Shown here: positions 8,811 to 18,800 of the stretch, piece by piece | Position numbering within the stretch: position 1 is the first letter of the stretch | How the letters are laid out: every line of letters starts with the position of its first letter | Assembly (NCBI GenBank): GCA_910579925.1 | Contig: CAJTVY010000001.1 | Coordinates: forward strand, 1-64,000 | DNA: 64,000 bases | Source: an uncultured Dorea sp. | GTDB taxonomy: Bacteria; Bacillota; Clostridia; Lachnospirales; Lachnospiraceae | Reading direction: 5' to 3' | Program-made: the position numbers and the translations under genes | The notes under the pieces: model-generated | The model's database searches: none | What the model saw: the letters and a program-made list of their open reading frames with translations, nothing else | Told to the model about the DNA's origin: nothing

Positions 8811-9755
8811 ATGACAGGAACACACAGGAATGGCAGTGGGAATGACAGGAAGACAAAAGAAGCGGAAATCCTCATTATAGGGGCGGCGATTATCGACGTT
8901 CTTGTGCGGCCGGCAGGAGAAGAAGTATTTCGGACAGGCTCTTTTCCGGCAGAGGATATCTGCATGTCTGTGGGTGCGGATGCGTTGAATGAGGCCACCG
9001 TACTCGCCCGTCTCGGGAAGACGGTACGGCTTGTGACGGTGATCGGAGACGACCGGGCAGGAGAGTATCTTCTGGCGCACTGCAGACGGGAAGGAATTCT
9101 CCTTATGGACGACTGTATTCAGAAAGATCTGGCGACGGGGATCAATGTGGTGCTGGTGGCGGAGGATGGGAAACGCAGTTTCCTTACTAACGCCAGAGGG
9201 AGCCTTCGCAGGCTGTGTCTTAAGGATATTCCTCTGCCGTTCCCAGACCCTGTGAAGATTGTCTGTTTTGCCAGCATCTTCGTATTCCCGCAGATTGGAG
9301 CCAGAGAACTTCAAAGTATTTTCGCACAGGCAAAGAGCCAGAATAAGATTGTGTGCGCAGATATGACCAAATGCAAGAATAGAGAGACCTTAGAAGAGAT
9401 GGCGGAGGCATTTTCTTATATCGACTACTTACTGCCAAACGATGAGGAAGCGATGCTGCTTACCGGGAAGGAGACGGCCGCCCTGGCCGCAGAAGCGATT
9501 CTTGAAACAGGCGTGGGCAATGTTGTGGTCAAGTGCGGCAAGTCGGGATGCCTGGTTATGAACCGGAAAGAGTCCTATATGGTGCCTGCCAGGGAAGGGG
9601 TCATGTGTGTGGATACAACGGGGGCAGGCGACAGTTTTGCGGCTGGATTTATTTTCGCATTGTCCAAAGGATGTACCCTTCGGGAATGTGCGGAGTATGG
9701 GAATGAATGCGGCGCAAAGGCCGTCTCTGTGATGGGGGCGGCGCAATGGCTTTAG
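8811..9755 (+). CDS. PfkB-family carbohydrate kinase
   Basis: A 314-residue ribokinase/PfkB-fold kinase. The N-terminal sugar-binding segment DVLVRPAG...DALNEATVLARLG is typical, and the second PfkB signature DTTGAGDSFAAGF at about residues 266-278 contains the anion hole and catalytic Asp (second D of GAGDS). It phosphorylates a sugar or nucleoside hydroxyl with ATP in the cytoplasm. The substrate cannot be read from sequence. The start ATG follows a GAGAGGGAGAGGG purine run. It stands between an exporter operon and a two-component operon, with no sugar transporter adjacent. Confidence 0.9.
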   Translation: MTGTHRNGSGNDRKTKEAEILIIGAAIIDVLVRPAGEEVFRTGSFPAEDICMSVGADALNEATVLARLGKTVRLVTVIGDDRAGEYLLAHCRREGILLMDDCIQKDLATGINVVLVAEDGKRSFLTNARGSLRRLCLKDIPLPFPDPVKIVCFASIFVFPQIGARELQSIFAQAKSQNKIVCADMTKCKNRETLEEMAEAFSYIDYLLPNDEEAMLLTGKETAALAAEAILETGVGNVVVKCGKSGCLVMNRKESYMVPAREGVMCVDTTGAGDSFAAGFIFALSKGCTLRECAEYGNECGAKAVSVMGAAQWL

Positions 9756-9806
9756 CCAGACTTCTGACCGTATGAAAATGGAAGGAGCAAGGATTGTGGA
9801 GTGGAG

Positions 9807-10472
9807 ATGAAATTATTGATCGTGGAAGATGATACGGATCTGAGAGAAGGATTATCCTTCTCTTTTTCCGGCGACGGATATGACGTGACAGAGACGGGAA
9901 CGAAAAAAGATGGTCTGAGAGCGCTCGCAAAAGGGGGCTATGATCTTGTTCTTCTCGACTGTAATCTCCCGGATGGAACGGGTTTTGAACTTTGTAAAGA
10001 GGTGCGCAGTTACAGTCATATTCCGATTATTATGCTGACTGCCCGGGATACGGAGATGGACGAGATCAAGGCGCTTGAATTAGGGGTAAACGATTACTTG
10101 TCAAAGCCGTTTTCCCTTGGCGTATTAAAGGCAAGAATGAAGCGGATTCTACAGGAAAAATCAGAAACCCCAAAGATTGCTTCCGGTCCCCTGACGATAG
10201 ATCAGAGCGCATGTAAGGTGTATAAACATGGAGAGGAAATACAGCTTAGCAGATTAGAATACCGCCTGCTTGTGTATCTGGTTGAAAACAGGAACCACAT
10301 TCTTTCAAAGGAACAGATTCTAGAGAAGATATGGGACAGCGACGGAAAGTATGTGGATCACAATACCGTATCCGTAAATATCAGCAGACTTCGGGCGAAA
10401 ATAGAAGAGGATATCTCTAAGCCCGCACGGATCAGAACCGTACATGGTATCGGATATATCTGGAAGGAATAG
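9807..10472 (+). CDS. OmpR/PhoB-family response regulator
   Basis: About 221 residues. Receiver domain starts KLLIVEDDTDLREG, the phospho-acceptor Asp is in VLLDCNLPDG, the switch Thr in MLTARD and the Lys in SKPF. The winged-helix output domain ends RIRTVHGIGYIWKE. A GTG six bases upstream (9801) is in frame, but ATG 9807 has GGAG 5 bp ahead and fits the receiver start better. It is one base from the kinase gene 10474-11382. The following exporter 11456-14781 is the likely target, with a candidate operator at 11371-11400. Confidence 0.93.
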   Translation: MKLLIVEDDTDLREGLSFSFSGDGYDVTETGTKKDGLRALAKGGYDLVLLDCNLPDGTGFELCKEVRSYSHIPIIMLTARDTEMDEIKALELGVNDYLSKPFSLGVLKARMKRILQEKSETPKIASGPLTIDQSACKVYKHGEEIQLSRLEYRLLVYLVENRNHILSKEQILEKIWDSDGKYVDHNTVSVNISRLRAKIEEDISKPARIRTVHGIGYIWKE

Positions 10473-10473
10473 A

Positions 10474-11382
10474 ATGATGTGGATTCCTATTATTTTATTC
10501 ATATTTTTATGTCTGGCGGCGGGCTATGGTATTCACCAGAAGAGAAAGACTTACCGTATGATTGACCGTCTGCTGGACAGCGTATTAAGTCAGGAAATGA
10601 TCGTATATTCTGATGTGGAGGAGGGGGAATACTCCGCCCTCATCGGTAAGATCAGGCAGATACAGGAAGTGCTTGGCAGCCATGTAAAGAGCGCCGGGAA
10701 GGAAAAAGAACAGGTAAAGAGCCTGGTGTCCAATATGTCTCATCAACTGAAAACACCCCTTGCAAACCTTTCGCTTTATGCGGATATTTTTGAAAAAGGG
10801 GAGATTGGGCCAGAACAAAGAAAAGAATTTGCGGATAAAATGCACAGACAGATCGAAAAGCTGGACTGGATTGTGGAATCGCTGTCTAAGATGGTGAAAC
10901 TGGAGCAGAATATTGATGAATTTGAAGTAACAGGAACAAAGATCCGGCAGACAATTCTGGATGCGGTCGATACGGTTTATGAAAAACTGGAGAAAAAAGA
11001 GATTAGCCTGAGCATGGAACCGTTTGAAGACCGGCTGTTATACCATAACCGCAGGTGGACGGCAGAAGTGTTTGTAAATCTATTGGAAAATGCAGTCAAA
11101 TACACTGAAAAAGGCGGTTTTATTTCTATTGGTGTAAGAACCTATGAAATCTATACAAAGATCCAGTTTTCGGACAATGGCCGGGGAATCCGGCAGGAAG
11201 AACTGACGGATATTTTTCAACGGTTTTACAGGAGTCCGGAAGTGGAGAACCTGGAAGGTTCCGGCATTGGCCTGTATCTGTCGAATCTGATACTGGAAAA
11301 AGAGAAAGGGTATATGACGGTAGATTCTGAATACCAGAAGGGCAGCAGCTTCTCCGTGTTCTTACAAAACTGTAAGAACTGA
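10474..11382 (+). CDS. Sensor histidine kinase
   Basis: A 302-residue kinase beginning MMWIPIILFIFLCLAAGYG, a single N-terminal membrane helix with no sizeable extracytoplasmic sensor. The dimerisation/phosphorylation helix contains NMSHQLKTPLANL. The ATPase domain shows LLENAVKYT (N box), SDNGRGIRQEEL (G1), FQRFYR and GSGIGLYLS (G2). ATG 10474 follows GGAAGGA. The tiny sensor suggests it reads a partner protein, plausibly the FtsX-type permease encoded just downstream, rather than a soluble ligand. Confidence 0.92.
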   Translation: MMWIPIILFIFLCLAAGYGIHQKRKTYRMIDRLLDSVLSQEMIVYSDVEEGEYSALIGKIRQIQEVLGSHVKSAGKEKEQVKSLVSNMSHQLKTPLANLSLYADIFEKGEIGPEQRKEFADKMHRQIEKLDWIVESLSKMVKLEQNIDEFEVTGTKIRQTILDAVDTVYEKLEKKEISLSMEPFEDRLLYHNRRWTAEVFVNLLENAVKYTEKGGFISIGVRTYEIYTKIQFSDNGRGIRQEELTDIFQRFYRSPEVENLEGSGIGLYLSNLILEKEKGYMTVDSEYQKGSSFSVFLQNCKN

Positions 11383-11424
11383 CCATCCGTTTGTAAAGAA
11401 ATTGCAAGATACAGAAGTTATACT
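11361..11424 (+). promoter_or_regulatory. Candidate response-regulator operator and promoter before the FtsX-type exporter
   Basis: CTTACA (11361-11366) and TGTAAG (11371-11376) form an inverted pair, partly inside the kinase stop region. TGTAAGAA (11371) recurs as TGTAAAGAA (11392), 21 bp or two helical turns away, the usual layout for OmpR-type dimers. A TATACT -10 box is at 11419-11424 without a good -35, as expected for an activated promoter. That it is the site of the regulator 9807-10472 is inferred from position. Confidence 0.4.
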
Positions 11425-11455
11425 AAACGTATCAAGAAAAAAGGAGCGACGACGG

Positions 11456-12166
11456 ATGAGTATATTAGAACTACAACATGTTGAAAAAATATACGGAGAG
11501 AAAGCAAATCAGGTGAATGCGCTGCGGGATATCAGCCTTCAGGTGGAAGAAGGGGAGTTTGCGGCCATTGTAGGCACGTCCGGTTCTGGTAAGTCTACGC
11601 TGCTCAATTTAATCGGCGGCCTGGACAATCCCACGAAAGGGAAGATTTTCGTGAAAAACAGAGAGATTGGTTCTCTGTCAAGAAAGGAACTTACCATATT
11701 CCGCAGAAGAAACATTGGTTTTGTATTTCAGAATTACAGTCTGATGCCGGTACTGAATGTGTATGATAACGTGGCCCTGCCTGTAACCTTTGACCGGGGA
11801 CGGCATCTTAACCGGAAATACATCGAAGAACTGCTTCGGGAGCTGGGGATTTGGGAGAAACGCAAAAAATACCCCAATGAATTGTCCGGAGGCCAGCAGC
11901 AGAGAGTAGCCATTGCAAGGGCGCTGGTAAATAAACCTCAACTGCTTCTTGGCGATGAACCTACAGGCAATCTCGATTCAGCCACAACCATAGAGGTGAT
12001 GGGCTTATTAAAATCAAGCTGCCGAAAGTATAAACAGACGATTCTCATGGTCACCCATAACGAAGCCATTGCACAGACCTGCGACAGGGTGATTCACATT
12101 GAAGACGGGCGTATCGTCAATGGAAAAAGAAGGTTTCCGGGAAAAGGCGGTGATGCCTTATGTTAA
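11456..12166 (+). CDS. ABC transporter ATP-binding protein (MacB/BceA type)
   Basis: 236 residues from ATG 11456, which has AAAGGAG 10 bp upstream; an upstream in-frame codon at 11402 lies in the promoter region. Walker A GTSGSGKST, signature LSGGQQQRVAIARAL, Walker B LLLGDEPTGNLDS and H-loop MVTHNE are all present. The gene overlaps the permease gene 12160-14781 by 7 bp. It powers that exporter. Its sequence resembles the ATPase at 3082-3774, so the two modules are paralogous systems of the BceAB/MacB kind. Confidence 0.93.
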   Translation: MSILELQHVEKIYGEKANQVNALRDISLQVEEGEFAAIVGTSGSGKSTLLNLIGGLDNPTKGKIFVKNREIGSLSRKELTIFRRRNIGFVFQNYSLMPVLNVYDNVALPVTFDRGRHLNRKYIEELLRELGIWEKRKKYPNELSGGQQQRVAIARALVNKPQLLLGDEPTGNLDSATTIEVMGLLKSSCRKYKQTILMVTHNEAIAQTCDRVIHIEDGRIVNGKRRFPGKGGDALC

Positions 12167-14781
12167 AACTTGCATGGAAATATATGCTTTATTATAAAAG
12201 CCAGACCCTGGCGATCTTTACAAGTATCGTATTGACAGCCTCGCTGCTTGCCGGAATCAGTTCTCTGATATACAGCAGCCAGAAAAGCGACCTGGCAAAC
12301 AGCAAGACTATCTACGGCGACTGGCATTATTATGTGGAAACAGACCGGGAAATGTATGAATCCATACAGAGCGGTGAGAAGGGGGAAGGATATGAGCTGA
12401 AACGCTGCGGAAAGCTGGAAATCCGGGATGTGGTTTTAGATGAATTCGTCCTCTGTTTTATCCATACCGACGAGACTTACCGTCAGATGGCCCACAGAGA
12501 TCTCCTTAAAGGGAATTACCCGGAGAAGGAAAATGAGATTGCAGCGGATGGATTTGTTCTTGGCAGTCTGGGATTTTCCGGCAATCTCGGCGATTCCATT
12601 CATATCGGGGAACAGGATTATGTTGTGACAGGAGTTCTGAAAAGTAAGTGGGCCGCAAGTGCAGACGAGATGGAAATCTTTGTAAGCGATGGTTTTTCAG
12701 GGCGAGGAAGGCAGAGGTTTTTATACCTTGGATTCGATGAAGAGGAGAAGTTATATAGACAGCTTGACTCTTTTTTGAAGACCTATGGGCTGAATGCAGA
12801 GTCTGTCGTCGGCAATGATGAAGTAACCAGATATCTTAGCAAAGAAGCGCCTGCCGGTATTTATGAAACGATAAAATTTGGCCTCACAGAAGAGGAAGGG
12901 AATTTCACCTATATCGTATTGAAACTGCAGAGCGACTATAATCTGACTTATCACGGAATGATAGCTCTGCTGTGCCTGTTCAGCCTTTTTGTAGTATACA
13001 GTGTATTCAATATCTCTGTGTCGAAGAGAACTTCTGAGTATGGAATGCTGCAGACCTTGGGAGTCAGCGGAAAGCAGATTGGAGGGACACTGATTCTGGA
13101 ACTCTTTATGCTGCTTTTTATCGGATACCCTCTGGGATGTTTATTAGGAAACGGAATTCTGAGTCTGGTCTTTCAGAAAGTTGGCGGTGTATTCAAAGGA
13201 AGCTTGTCTGGGGCAGACCAGACATTAGCGGAAGGAACGAATGCAGTACCGTTCTATCTATCGTGGGACGCCATGATATCTGGCTTTGCATTTCTGCTGA
13301 TCTCACTGGCGGTCGTAGCGTTCATCCTAGTCTGCTCCCTAAAAAAGCAGTCTTTGAAAGACGTAATGAGCGGGGATACTTCATTTACAAAAAGAAGAAA
13401 AATATATGCGGTGGGTCCGATCAATATGGCAGGGGTTGTGGTTCGGAAATTTATGTTTGCCAATAAAAAGAAGGTGTTTGGAATTCTGATATCCTTATCA
13501 ATGGGCGGATGTATCTTCCTATGTACGACTTACATGGTAGAAAATCTAAAGATTCATGCAGAACTTTCGTTGAAATCGGATGACGGACTTGGCTCTGAAT
13601 ACCGTATTTCACTGAAGTCCCGTTCGCTCATTGACACCATCCCGGAAGCGGCGGCGGATAAGATTAAGGGTATGCCGGAAACGGAGCGCGTCTATGCCAC
13701 AAAGTATACGTTAAGTGAGATGATTCATATTGAAGAATTAGAGTGGGAACACTATTTTGATGAGAGGAATCAGGATTTATCCTTTCAACAAAGATTTGGC
13801 GGTATCTGTGTCCGGCAGGACGATGGAACATACAGGATTAAATACGATATGTACGGTTATGATCAGGAACTTCTGGAACAGCTTAGAGATTTTATTCTGG
13901 AAGGAGAGATTGACCCGGAAGAAATTAAGAACAGGAACCAGATTGTTGCAGTGGCCAATATGGACGGTCAGGGTAATTATTACTTTTACGGAAAGAAACC
14001 GGGGGATACCGTTACTCTGCGGGTTCCCAGAACAGACGGATATACCGACGAGCTGCTAAGTTTTCAGAGTAATGAAGAATGTTATATTCAACAGGAATTT
14101 GAGATTGCCGCAATCGTAAGCCGTTCGCTGGCCAGAGAGCAGGAGTTCTTAAATTCTGACAAGTGGGAGGATAGCCCGGGCGTCATCATGACCAATGAAC
14201 AGATGAAAGAAAATTTTGGTATCGCCGATTATAGCTTTATCAATGCGTCGCCGGCAGAAGGTATGGAGGCGGAACAGGCGAGCGGCCAGTTACGACAGGT
14301 GATTAAGGATGTGCCCAAAGCTGTATTACAGGATTATACGACTGCCATCGAGACGCAGAAAAACTACTTAAGACAGCAGCAGATATTTTTTTCCGGTATT
14401 GCTGTGATTCTATTGGTCATCAGCCTGTTCCATATCGTAAACAGCATGAACCACACCATTTTTGCAAGAAGAAGGGAATACGGAATTATCCGGGCAATGG
14501 GGATTACGGACGGCGGATTTTATCGGATGATCTTACAGACCGGGATTCTGTATGGAGTATTGGCGGATGTGTTTATTTTCTTGATTTACAATCTGGTTCT
14601 TCGCAGAGTGATGGATTATTACATGGCGCATGTACTGCAGTTTTTACACCTGACAGCGAACATTCCGAATCTGGTTTTGATGGGAATCATGATTCTAAAT
14701 GTGGTGATTGCAGTTGCGGCGGTGATGTTCCCGGCATGGAAGATGGTGAGAGAAACGATTATCAGTGAGATTACACGGTAA
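12160..14781 (+). CDS. FtsX-type ABC transporter permease
   Basis: An 873-residue permease. One N-terminal helix (about residues 12-40), an extracytoplasmic domain, three helices at about 265-420 (with the FtsX loop YGMLQTLGVSGKQIGG), then a central helix near 438-470, a second extracytoplasmic domain and a C-terminal three-helix bundle with the repeat loop YGIIRAMGITDGGFYR. It partners the ATPase 11456-12166. Together with the upstream two-component genes it forms a sensor-exporter module, usually for resistance to cell-wall-active peptides. The specific peptide is unknown. Confidence 0.9.
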   Translation: MLKLAWKYMLYYKSQTLAIFTSIVLTASLLAGISSLIYSSQKSDLANSKTIYGDWHYYVETDREMYESIQSGEKGEGYELKRCGKLEIRDVVLDEFVLCFIHTDETYRQMAHRDLLKGNYPEKENEIAADGFVLGSLGFSGNLGDSIHIGEQDYVVTGVLKSKWAASADEMEIFVSDGFSGRGRQRFLYLGFDEEEKLYRQLDSFLKTYGLNAESVVGNDEVTRYLSKEAPAGIYETIKFGLTEEEGNFTYIVLKLQSDYNLTYHGMIALLCLFSLFVVYSVFNISVSKRTSEYGMLQTLGVSGKQIGGTLILELFMLLFIGYPLGCLLGNGILSLVFQKVGGVFKGSLSGADQTLAEGTNAVPFYLSWDAMISGFAFLLISLAVVAFILVCSLKKQSLKDVMSGDTSFTKRRKIYAVGPINMAGVVVRKFMFANKKKVFGILISLSMGGCIFLCTTYMVENLKIHAELSLKSDDGLGSEYRISLKSRSLIDTIPEAAADKIKGMPETERVYATKYTLSEMIHIEELEWEHYFDERNQDLSFQQRFGGICVRQDDGTYRIKYDMYGYDQELLEQLRDFILEGEIDPEEIKNRNQIVAVANMDGQGNYYFYGKKPGDTVTLRVPRTDGYTDELLSFQSNEECYIQQEFEIAAIVSRSLAREQEFLNSDKWEDSPGVIMTNEQMKENFGIADYSFINASPAEGMEAEQASGQLRQVIKDVPKAVLQDYTTAIETQKNYLRQQQIFFSGIAVILLVISLFHIVNSMNHTIFARRREYGIIRAMGITDGGFYRMILQTGILYGVLADVFIFLIYNLVLRRVMDYYMAHVLQFLHLTANIPNLVLMGIMILNVVIAVAAVMFPAWKMVRETIISEITR

Positions 14782-14799
14782 AAAAAGGAGAAACATTTC

Positions 14800-15624
14800 A
14801 TGGCATATTCACACGAAATCATCCTGCCCAATGACGATATCCCGTTCAAGATGTTCATCTTCGAGGGTAAGGACGGCAATTATGTACGGGAGAAACACTG
14901 GCACAGATCGATCGAGATCTTTGCCGTGTTTGAGGGAGGCCTGGAATTTTATATAGACGAGGCGCGGTATCCGCTGAAACCAGGGGAATTCATGCTGGTC
15001 AATTCGAATGAGATTCATTCCGTCTTTTCGCCGAACCCTAACCGCACGGTAGTATTGCAGATTCCGCTGGCTACTTTTGAAAAATATTATACGGATGAAA
15101 AATTCATCTATTTTTCCCACAGTTCCAGGCTCCATGATGAAGAGGTCATGCGTCTGATCCGGGAGATGTACTATGTATACAGCGAGAAGCCGTGGGGATA
15201 TGAGCTGAAGGTACAGAGCCAGTTTTATATGTTTCTTTATATCCTTGTGACAAAGTATCGGAAAACGGATGTAAACGAGAAAGTGATCCGAAATAACCGG
15301 AAATTAGACCGGCTTTCCCAGATTACGGCTTACATGAAAGAGAACTACCAGGAGGATATTTCGCTGGATAGCCTGGCGGAGATCTTCGGATATTCGCCGA
15401 CCTATCTGTCCAGGATGTTCCAGAAGTATGCGAAGACCAACTACAAGGTATGTTTAGACGATATCCGGCTTGAACATGCGGTGAAAGATCTTGCGGATAC
15501 CAGGATTCCCATCGGAGAGATTGTGCAGAGAAACGGGTTTTCGAACAGTAAGGCATTTGTGAAGGTATTCAGAAAAAGATATGGCATGCTGCCTAATGAA
15601 TATCGCAAAACCATCCATTCATAG
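14800..15624 (+). CDS. AraC-family transcriptional regulator with cupin domain
   Basis: A 274-residue protein. The N-terminal cupin-like ligand domain (about residues 8-100, with HWHRSIEIFAVFEG and the PGEFMLVNSNEIH stretch) is followed by a C-terminal AraC helix-turn-helix pair (about 172-272; DISLDSLAEIFGYSPTYLSR and NGFSNSKAFVKVFRKRYGM). AAAAAGGAG precedes the ATG. Such proteins usually sense a sugar or small metabolite and activate catabolic genes. No obvious target operon adjoins it. A strong terminator follows immediately. Confidence 0.92.
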   Translation: MAYSHEIILPNDDIPFKMFIFEGKDGNYVREKHWHRSIEIFAVFEGGLEFYIDEARYPLKPGEFMLVNSNEIHSVFSPNPNRTVVLQIPLATFEKYYTDEKFIYFSHSSRLHDEEVMRLIREMYYVYSEKPWGYELKVQSQFYMFLYILVTKYRKTDVNEKVIRNNRKLDRLSQITAYMKENYQEDISLDSLAEIFGYSPTYLSRMFQKYAKTNYKVCLDDIRLEHAVKDLADTRIPIGEIVQRNGFSNSKAFVKVFRKRYGMLPNEYRKTIHS

Positions 15625-15625
15625 G

Positions 15626-15674
15626 GGGATGATGTCAGAAGAAGTATTATTTCTTCGAGACATCATCCCTTTTC
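15626..15674 (+). terminator. Rho-independent terminator after the AraC gene
   Basis: 11-bp arms GGGATGATGTC (15626-15636) and GACATCATCCC (15659-15669), with an inner AGAAG/CTTC extension and a TTTTCT tail, begin two bases after the stop codon. Confidence 0.85.
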
Positions 15675-15812
15675 TGATATATTCTGCCGTTCAGCCTGCA
15701 ACTGCGCACTTGCTGTGCAGTTAGCAGCCAATGAATTGGAACAGCCGGAAGGCTTAACTGTTACAATATTAGACAGTTAAAGTTACGATTCGGAACTAAA
15801 CGACACAGAAAA

Positions 15813-15843
15813 TTGACAAAAATATAGGGGGGGGGGGTAAAAT
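15813..15843 (+). promoter_or_regulatory. Promoter with an 11-G homopolymer in its spacer
   Basis: A consensus TTGACA (15813-15818) and TAAAAT (15838-15843) are separated by 19 nt: eight A/T-rich bases plus eleven G (15827-15837). Removing two G would give the optimal 17-nt spacing. Homopolymer runs in promoter spacers are a known phase-variation device (for example Neisseria porA). A GAGGAGG ribosome site and the start of the large surface-protein gene follow about 50 bp downstream. The upstream interval 15675-15812 holds nothing else I can identify. Confidence 0.6.
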
Positions 15844-15893
15844 GAAAACGGTAAAATTATTTTATCGAAAATAATAATAGTGAGGAGGAAAAA

Positions 15894-18800
15894 ATGAAGC
15901 AAATGAGAAAAATCCTGCTGTCATTTTTGCTATGTGCCGGTATGTTTATAGGTAATGGATTTATGGTATCGGCGGCAGTGCAAGATGGTCTTGATGTTCA
16001 GATGACAGCAGACAAAGAAATCTATCAAAAAGATGAGGAAGCAAAGCTTACAGTAAAACTGCATAACACGAATTCAACAGATATGGAGGGTGTTACAGTG
16101 AAAGTTGATCTTCCGGAAGGCTTACAGATTTCTGAGGATAGTTCGGCGCTGATTTCATTGAATCAGTTAAAGGCTGACGAAACGAAAGAAATAGTAGTCA
16201 AGATCAAAGAAGGTAAGGCTGTTGTAACCGGACCGGAAGCGGATCAGAGTAAAGTTGTATCATCCCCTAAAGCACAAACCAGTAAAAGTGCAAAGACAGG
16301 AGATACGGCACGACCGGTTGCGGCATTAGGAATTTTATTAGTTGCGCTGGGAATCATGCTATACATTCTGCGAAAGAAAAAAAGTATGTTCATGCTTGGA
16401 GCGGCCCTTTTAGTGGGAACTCTGACAATCGGAGGAATCAATGTCCAGGCTGCTGGCGTAAAAAAAAGTTTTAGCGTAGAGCATACGCTGAATTTTGATA
16501 AGAAAGATTATAAAATCAAGGTTAATCTTATATACGATTCTTTGGGAGATGCAGATCAGCCAGATCTTGATGATACGGATAAGGTTAAAAGAAATGAATG
16601 GATTCTGTCTCTTATGGATGCCGTAAATTTGGCTGCCGGAGAGTACGATGTGTATTCGTTTGATGATTATAGTCTGACAGAGTCAGCCGACCGGATTGAG
16701 TGTGCAATAAGAAACGGAATGCTTGAACTGGCTGCAGATGAAGACAATATGGTCTATTTCAAACCAGACGGTTATGTAACCAGGGAATTTGCAGCATATA
16801 CGGCAGTACGGGCATTGAATTATACTTTAGAAGAAGCTGCAGTTTCATGGAATGATAAAGATATGCTGTTGTATCCCAGGGAAGATAGCGCAGCAGTAAA
16901 GCTAGGTCTGTTTGAACTGATAGACAATAACTTTATGCCGGATCAGAAACTTACACATGCAGAGTTGGAGCAGATTATTACTGTTATAAAGAATATAGTG
17001 GAGTCTGCGAAGGTAGATCCAGACCATGAGGACAATATCGAGTATGTACAAGGAGTAGAAGAGACAACTCTCAGATATGAATTGTACGAAGAAGAATCAA
17101 AAATCATAGTCTTAGAGCCAGAAAAAGTTATAGGATGGAAAGCCGGAGAGGTTCATGCTCTGATTAGTTCGGATGTGAGTGTCCCTGATATAGCAATTAA
17201 GATTACAGAGATTACTCCCGGGGATGACAGAACAGTGATTTATTACGGAGAACCAGAGATCGGTGAAGTGGTAGAGTCTTTTGAGGTTGAAGGAGTCAAC
17301 GATTATGAGGGAGACTTTATTCCGGCAGAAGATATTGTGGTTGAAAATGCAGCGCAGTCAAGGGCAAGTGCAAGCGGAGCGGTACCACTATTTGATCCAA
17401 TGGAGTTAAAAGTGGACTTACCAGGAGGAGGTGAAGCGAAAGCAAGCCTTCATATTAAAGAGATTGAATATAAATTTGACGCTGATCCGACTCTCTTTGA
17501 TCTTAACTTAAATGAAGTATATCTGGCAGTGAATTCAGAAGTGAAACTGGGAGCAAAATACGAGAGAGAACTGTATAAAAAAATACATCTTGGAACGATG
17601 AAAGTACCTCTTGCGTATGGCTTTAATCTCAGTGGTCAGCTTTATTTGAATGTTAATGGAGAAGGGAAAGCTTCAGTTGGTTTTGAAGTGAGTAATTCTA
17701 CAGGAATACAGTATACAAAATCAACAGGTATACGTCCTGTATTCAGTTTAGAGTATACTCCGAAAGAATTGGTACTTGAGGGAAGTATTAAAGGTGGAAT
17801 CAGCGTAGAGCCTGGAGTTCAATTCTTAGGAATTGATATTGTGCGTTTAGCGGGCGAGTTTGGAGGAGCTTCGGATGCAGTCATGGATCATATCAGTGCG
17901 ACTCCGCTCCAGTTTTGTCTGGATGGGAAATTATATGATTATCTGACGATAGCAGCGCAGGTGGGCCCCGATATTCTGAATATTAAGTATAATAATGATG
18001 TAATAACCGCAAGAAATGCAAATTTCAAACTGCCATTCCATTTTGAGGAAACTGGAATAAAAGAGGAATGTACCCGTAATATGGGAGATTATGCGGGAAG
18101 TGTAAAGCGTGTCAACAGCCAGGATCCTGTTGCAAATGCCAAAGTCCAGGTTTATAGAGACGGGAATCTGGTTGATACCGTGTATGCAGGTGAAGACGGG
18201 AACTTTAAGGGGAACAGACTACGGAAAGGGACGTATAAACTTAGAGTATCTGCAGCAGGTTATATTCCTCATGAGCAGGAATTTTCGATTGTCAGCGGTC
18301 AGACCAATCAGATTGAAACACAGCTGATGATTTTACGCAGTGATGTATCAGGTTCGGCAGTCTGTTCGGGAACTGTAACTAATGCGTATACAGGAGAGCC
18401 GGTTCCACAGGTAAAAATTGATGTTTATTCTCAGGAATTGAATCATGGTAATGATATCATTCAGACGATATATTCAGGAGAAGACGGCAAATATACATTC
18501 CAGGCTAATGCAGGGAAATACAGGCTTGTAGCTGAGAAAGATGGATTTGTGACAAACACGGTATACACAACGCTGGTTGAGGAACAGACGGATTTACAGA
18601 TTGTGCTGAATCCGACTAATCTGCCTTCCGTAGATGGCAACATGCGCGTAGTATTAACATGGGGAGAATATCCTTATGATCTGGATTCCCATATGGTACA
18701 GATTTCAGATGAGGGAAATTACCATACTTATTTTTCAGATATGAGTGAGGGGAATATGAGTCTGGATGTCGATGACATAAATAGCTACGGACCGGAGACA

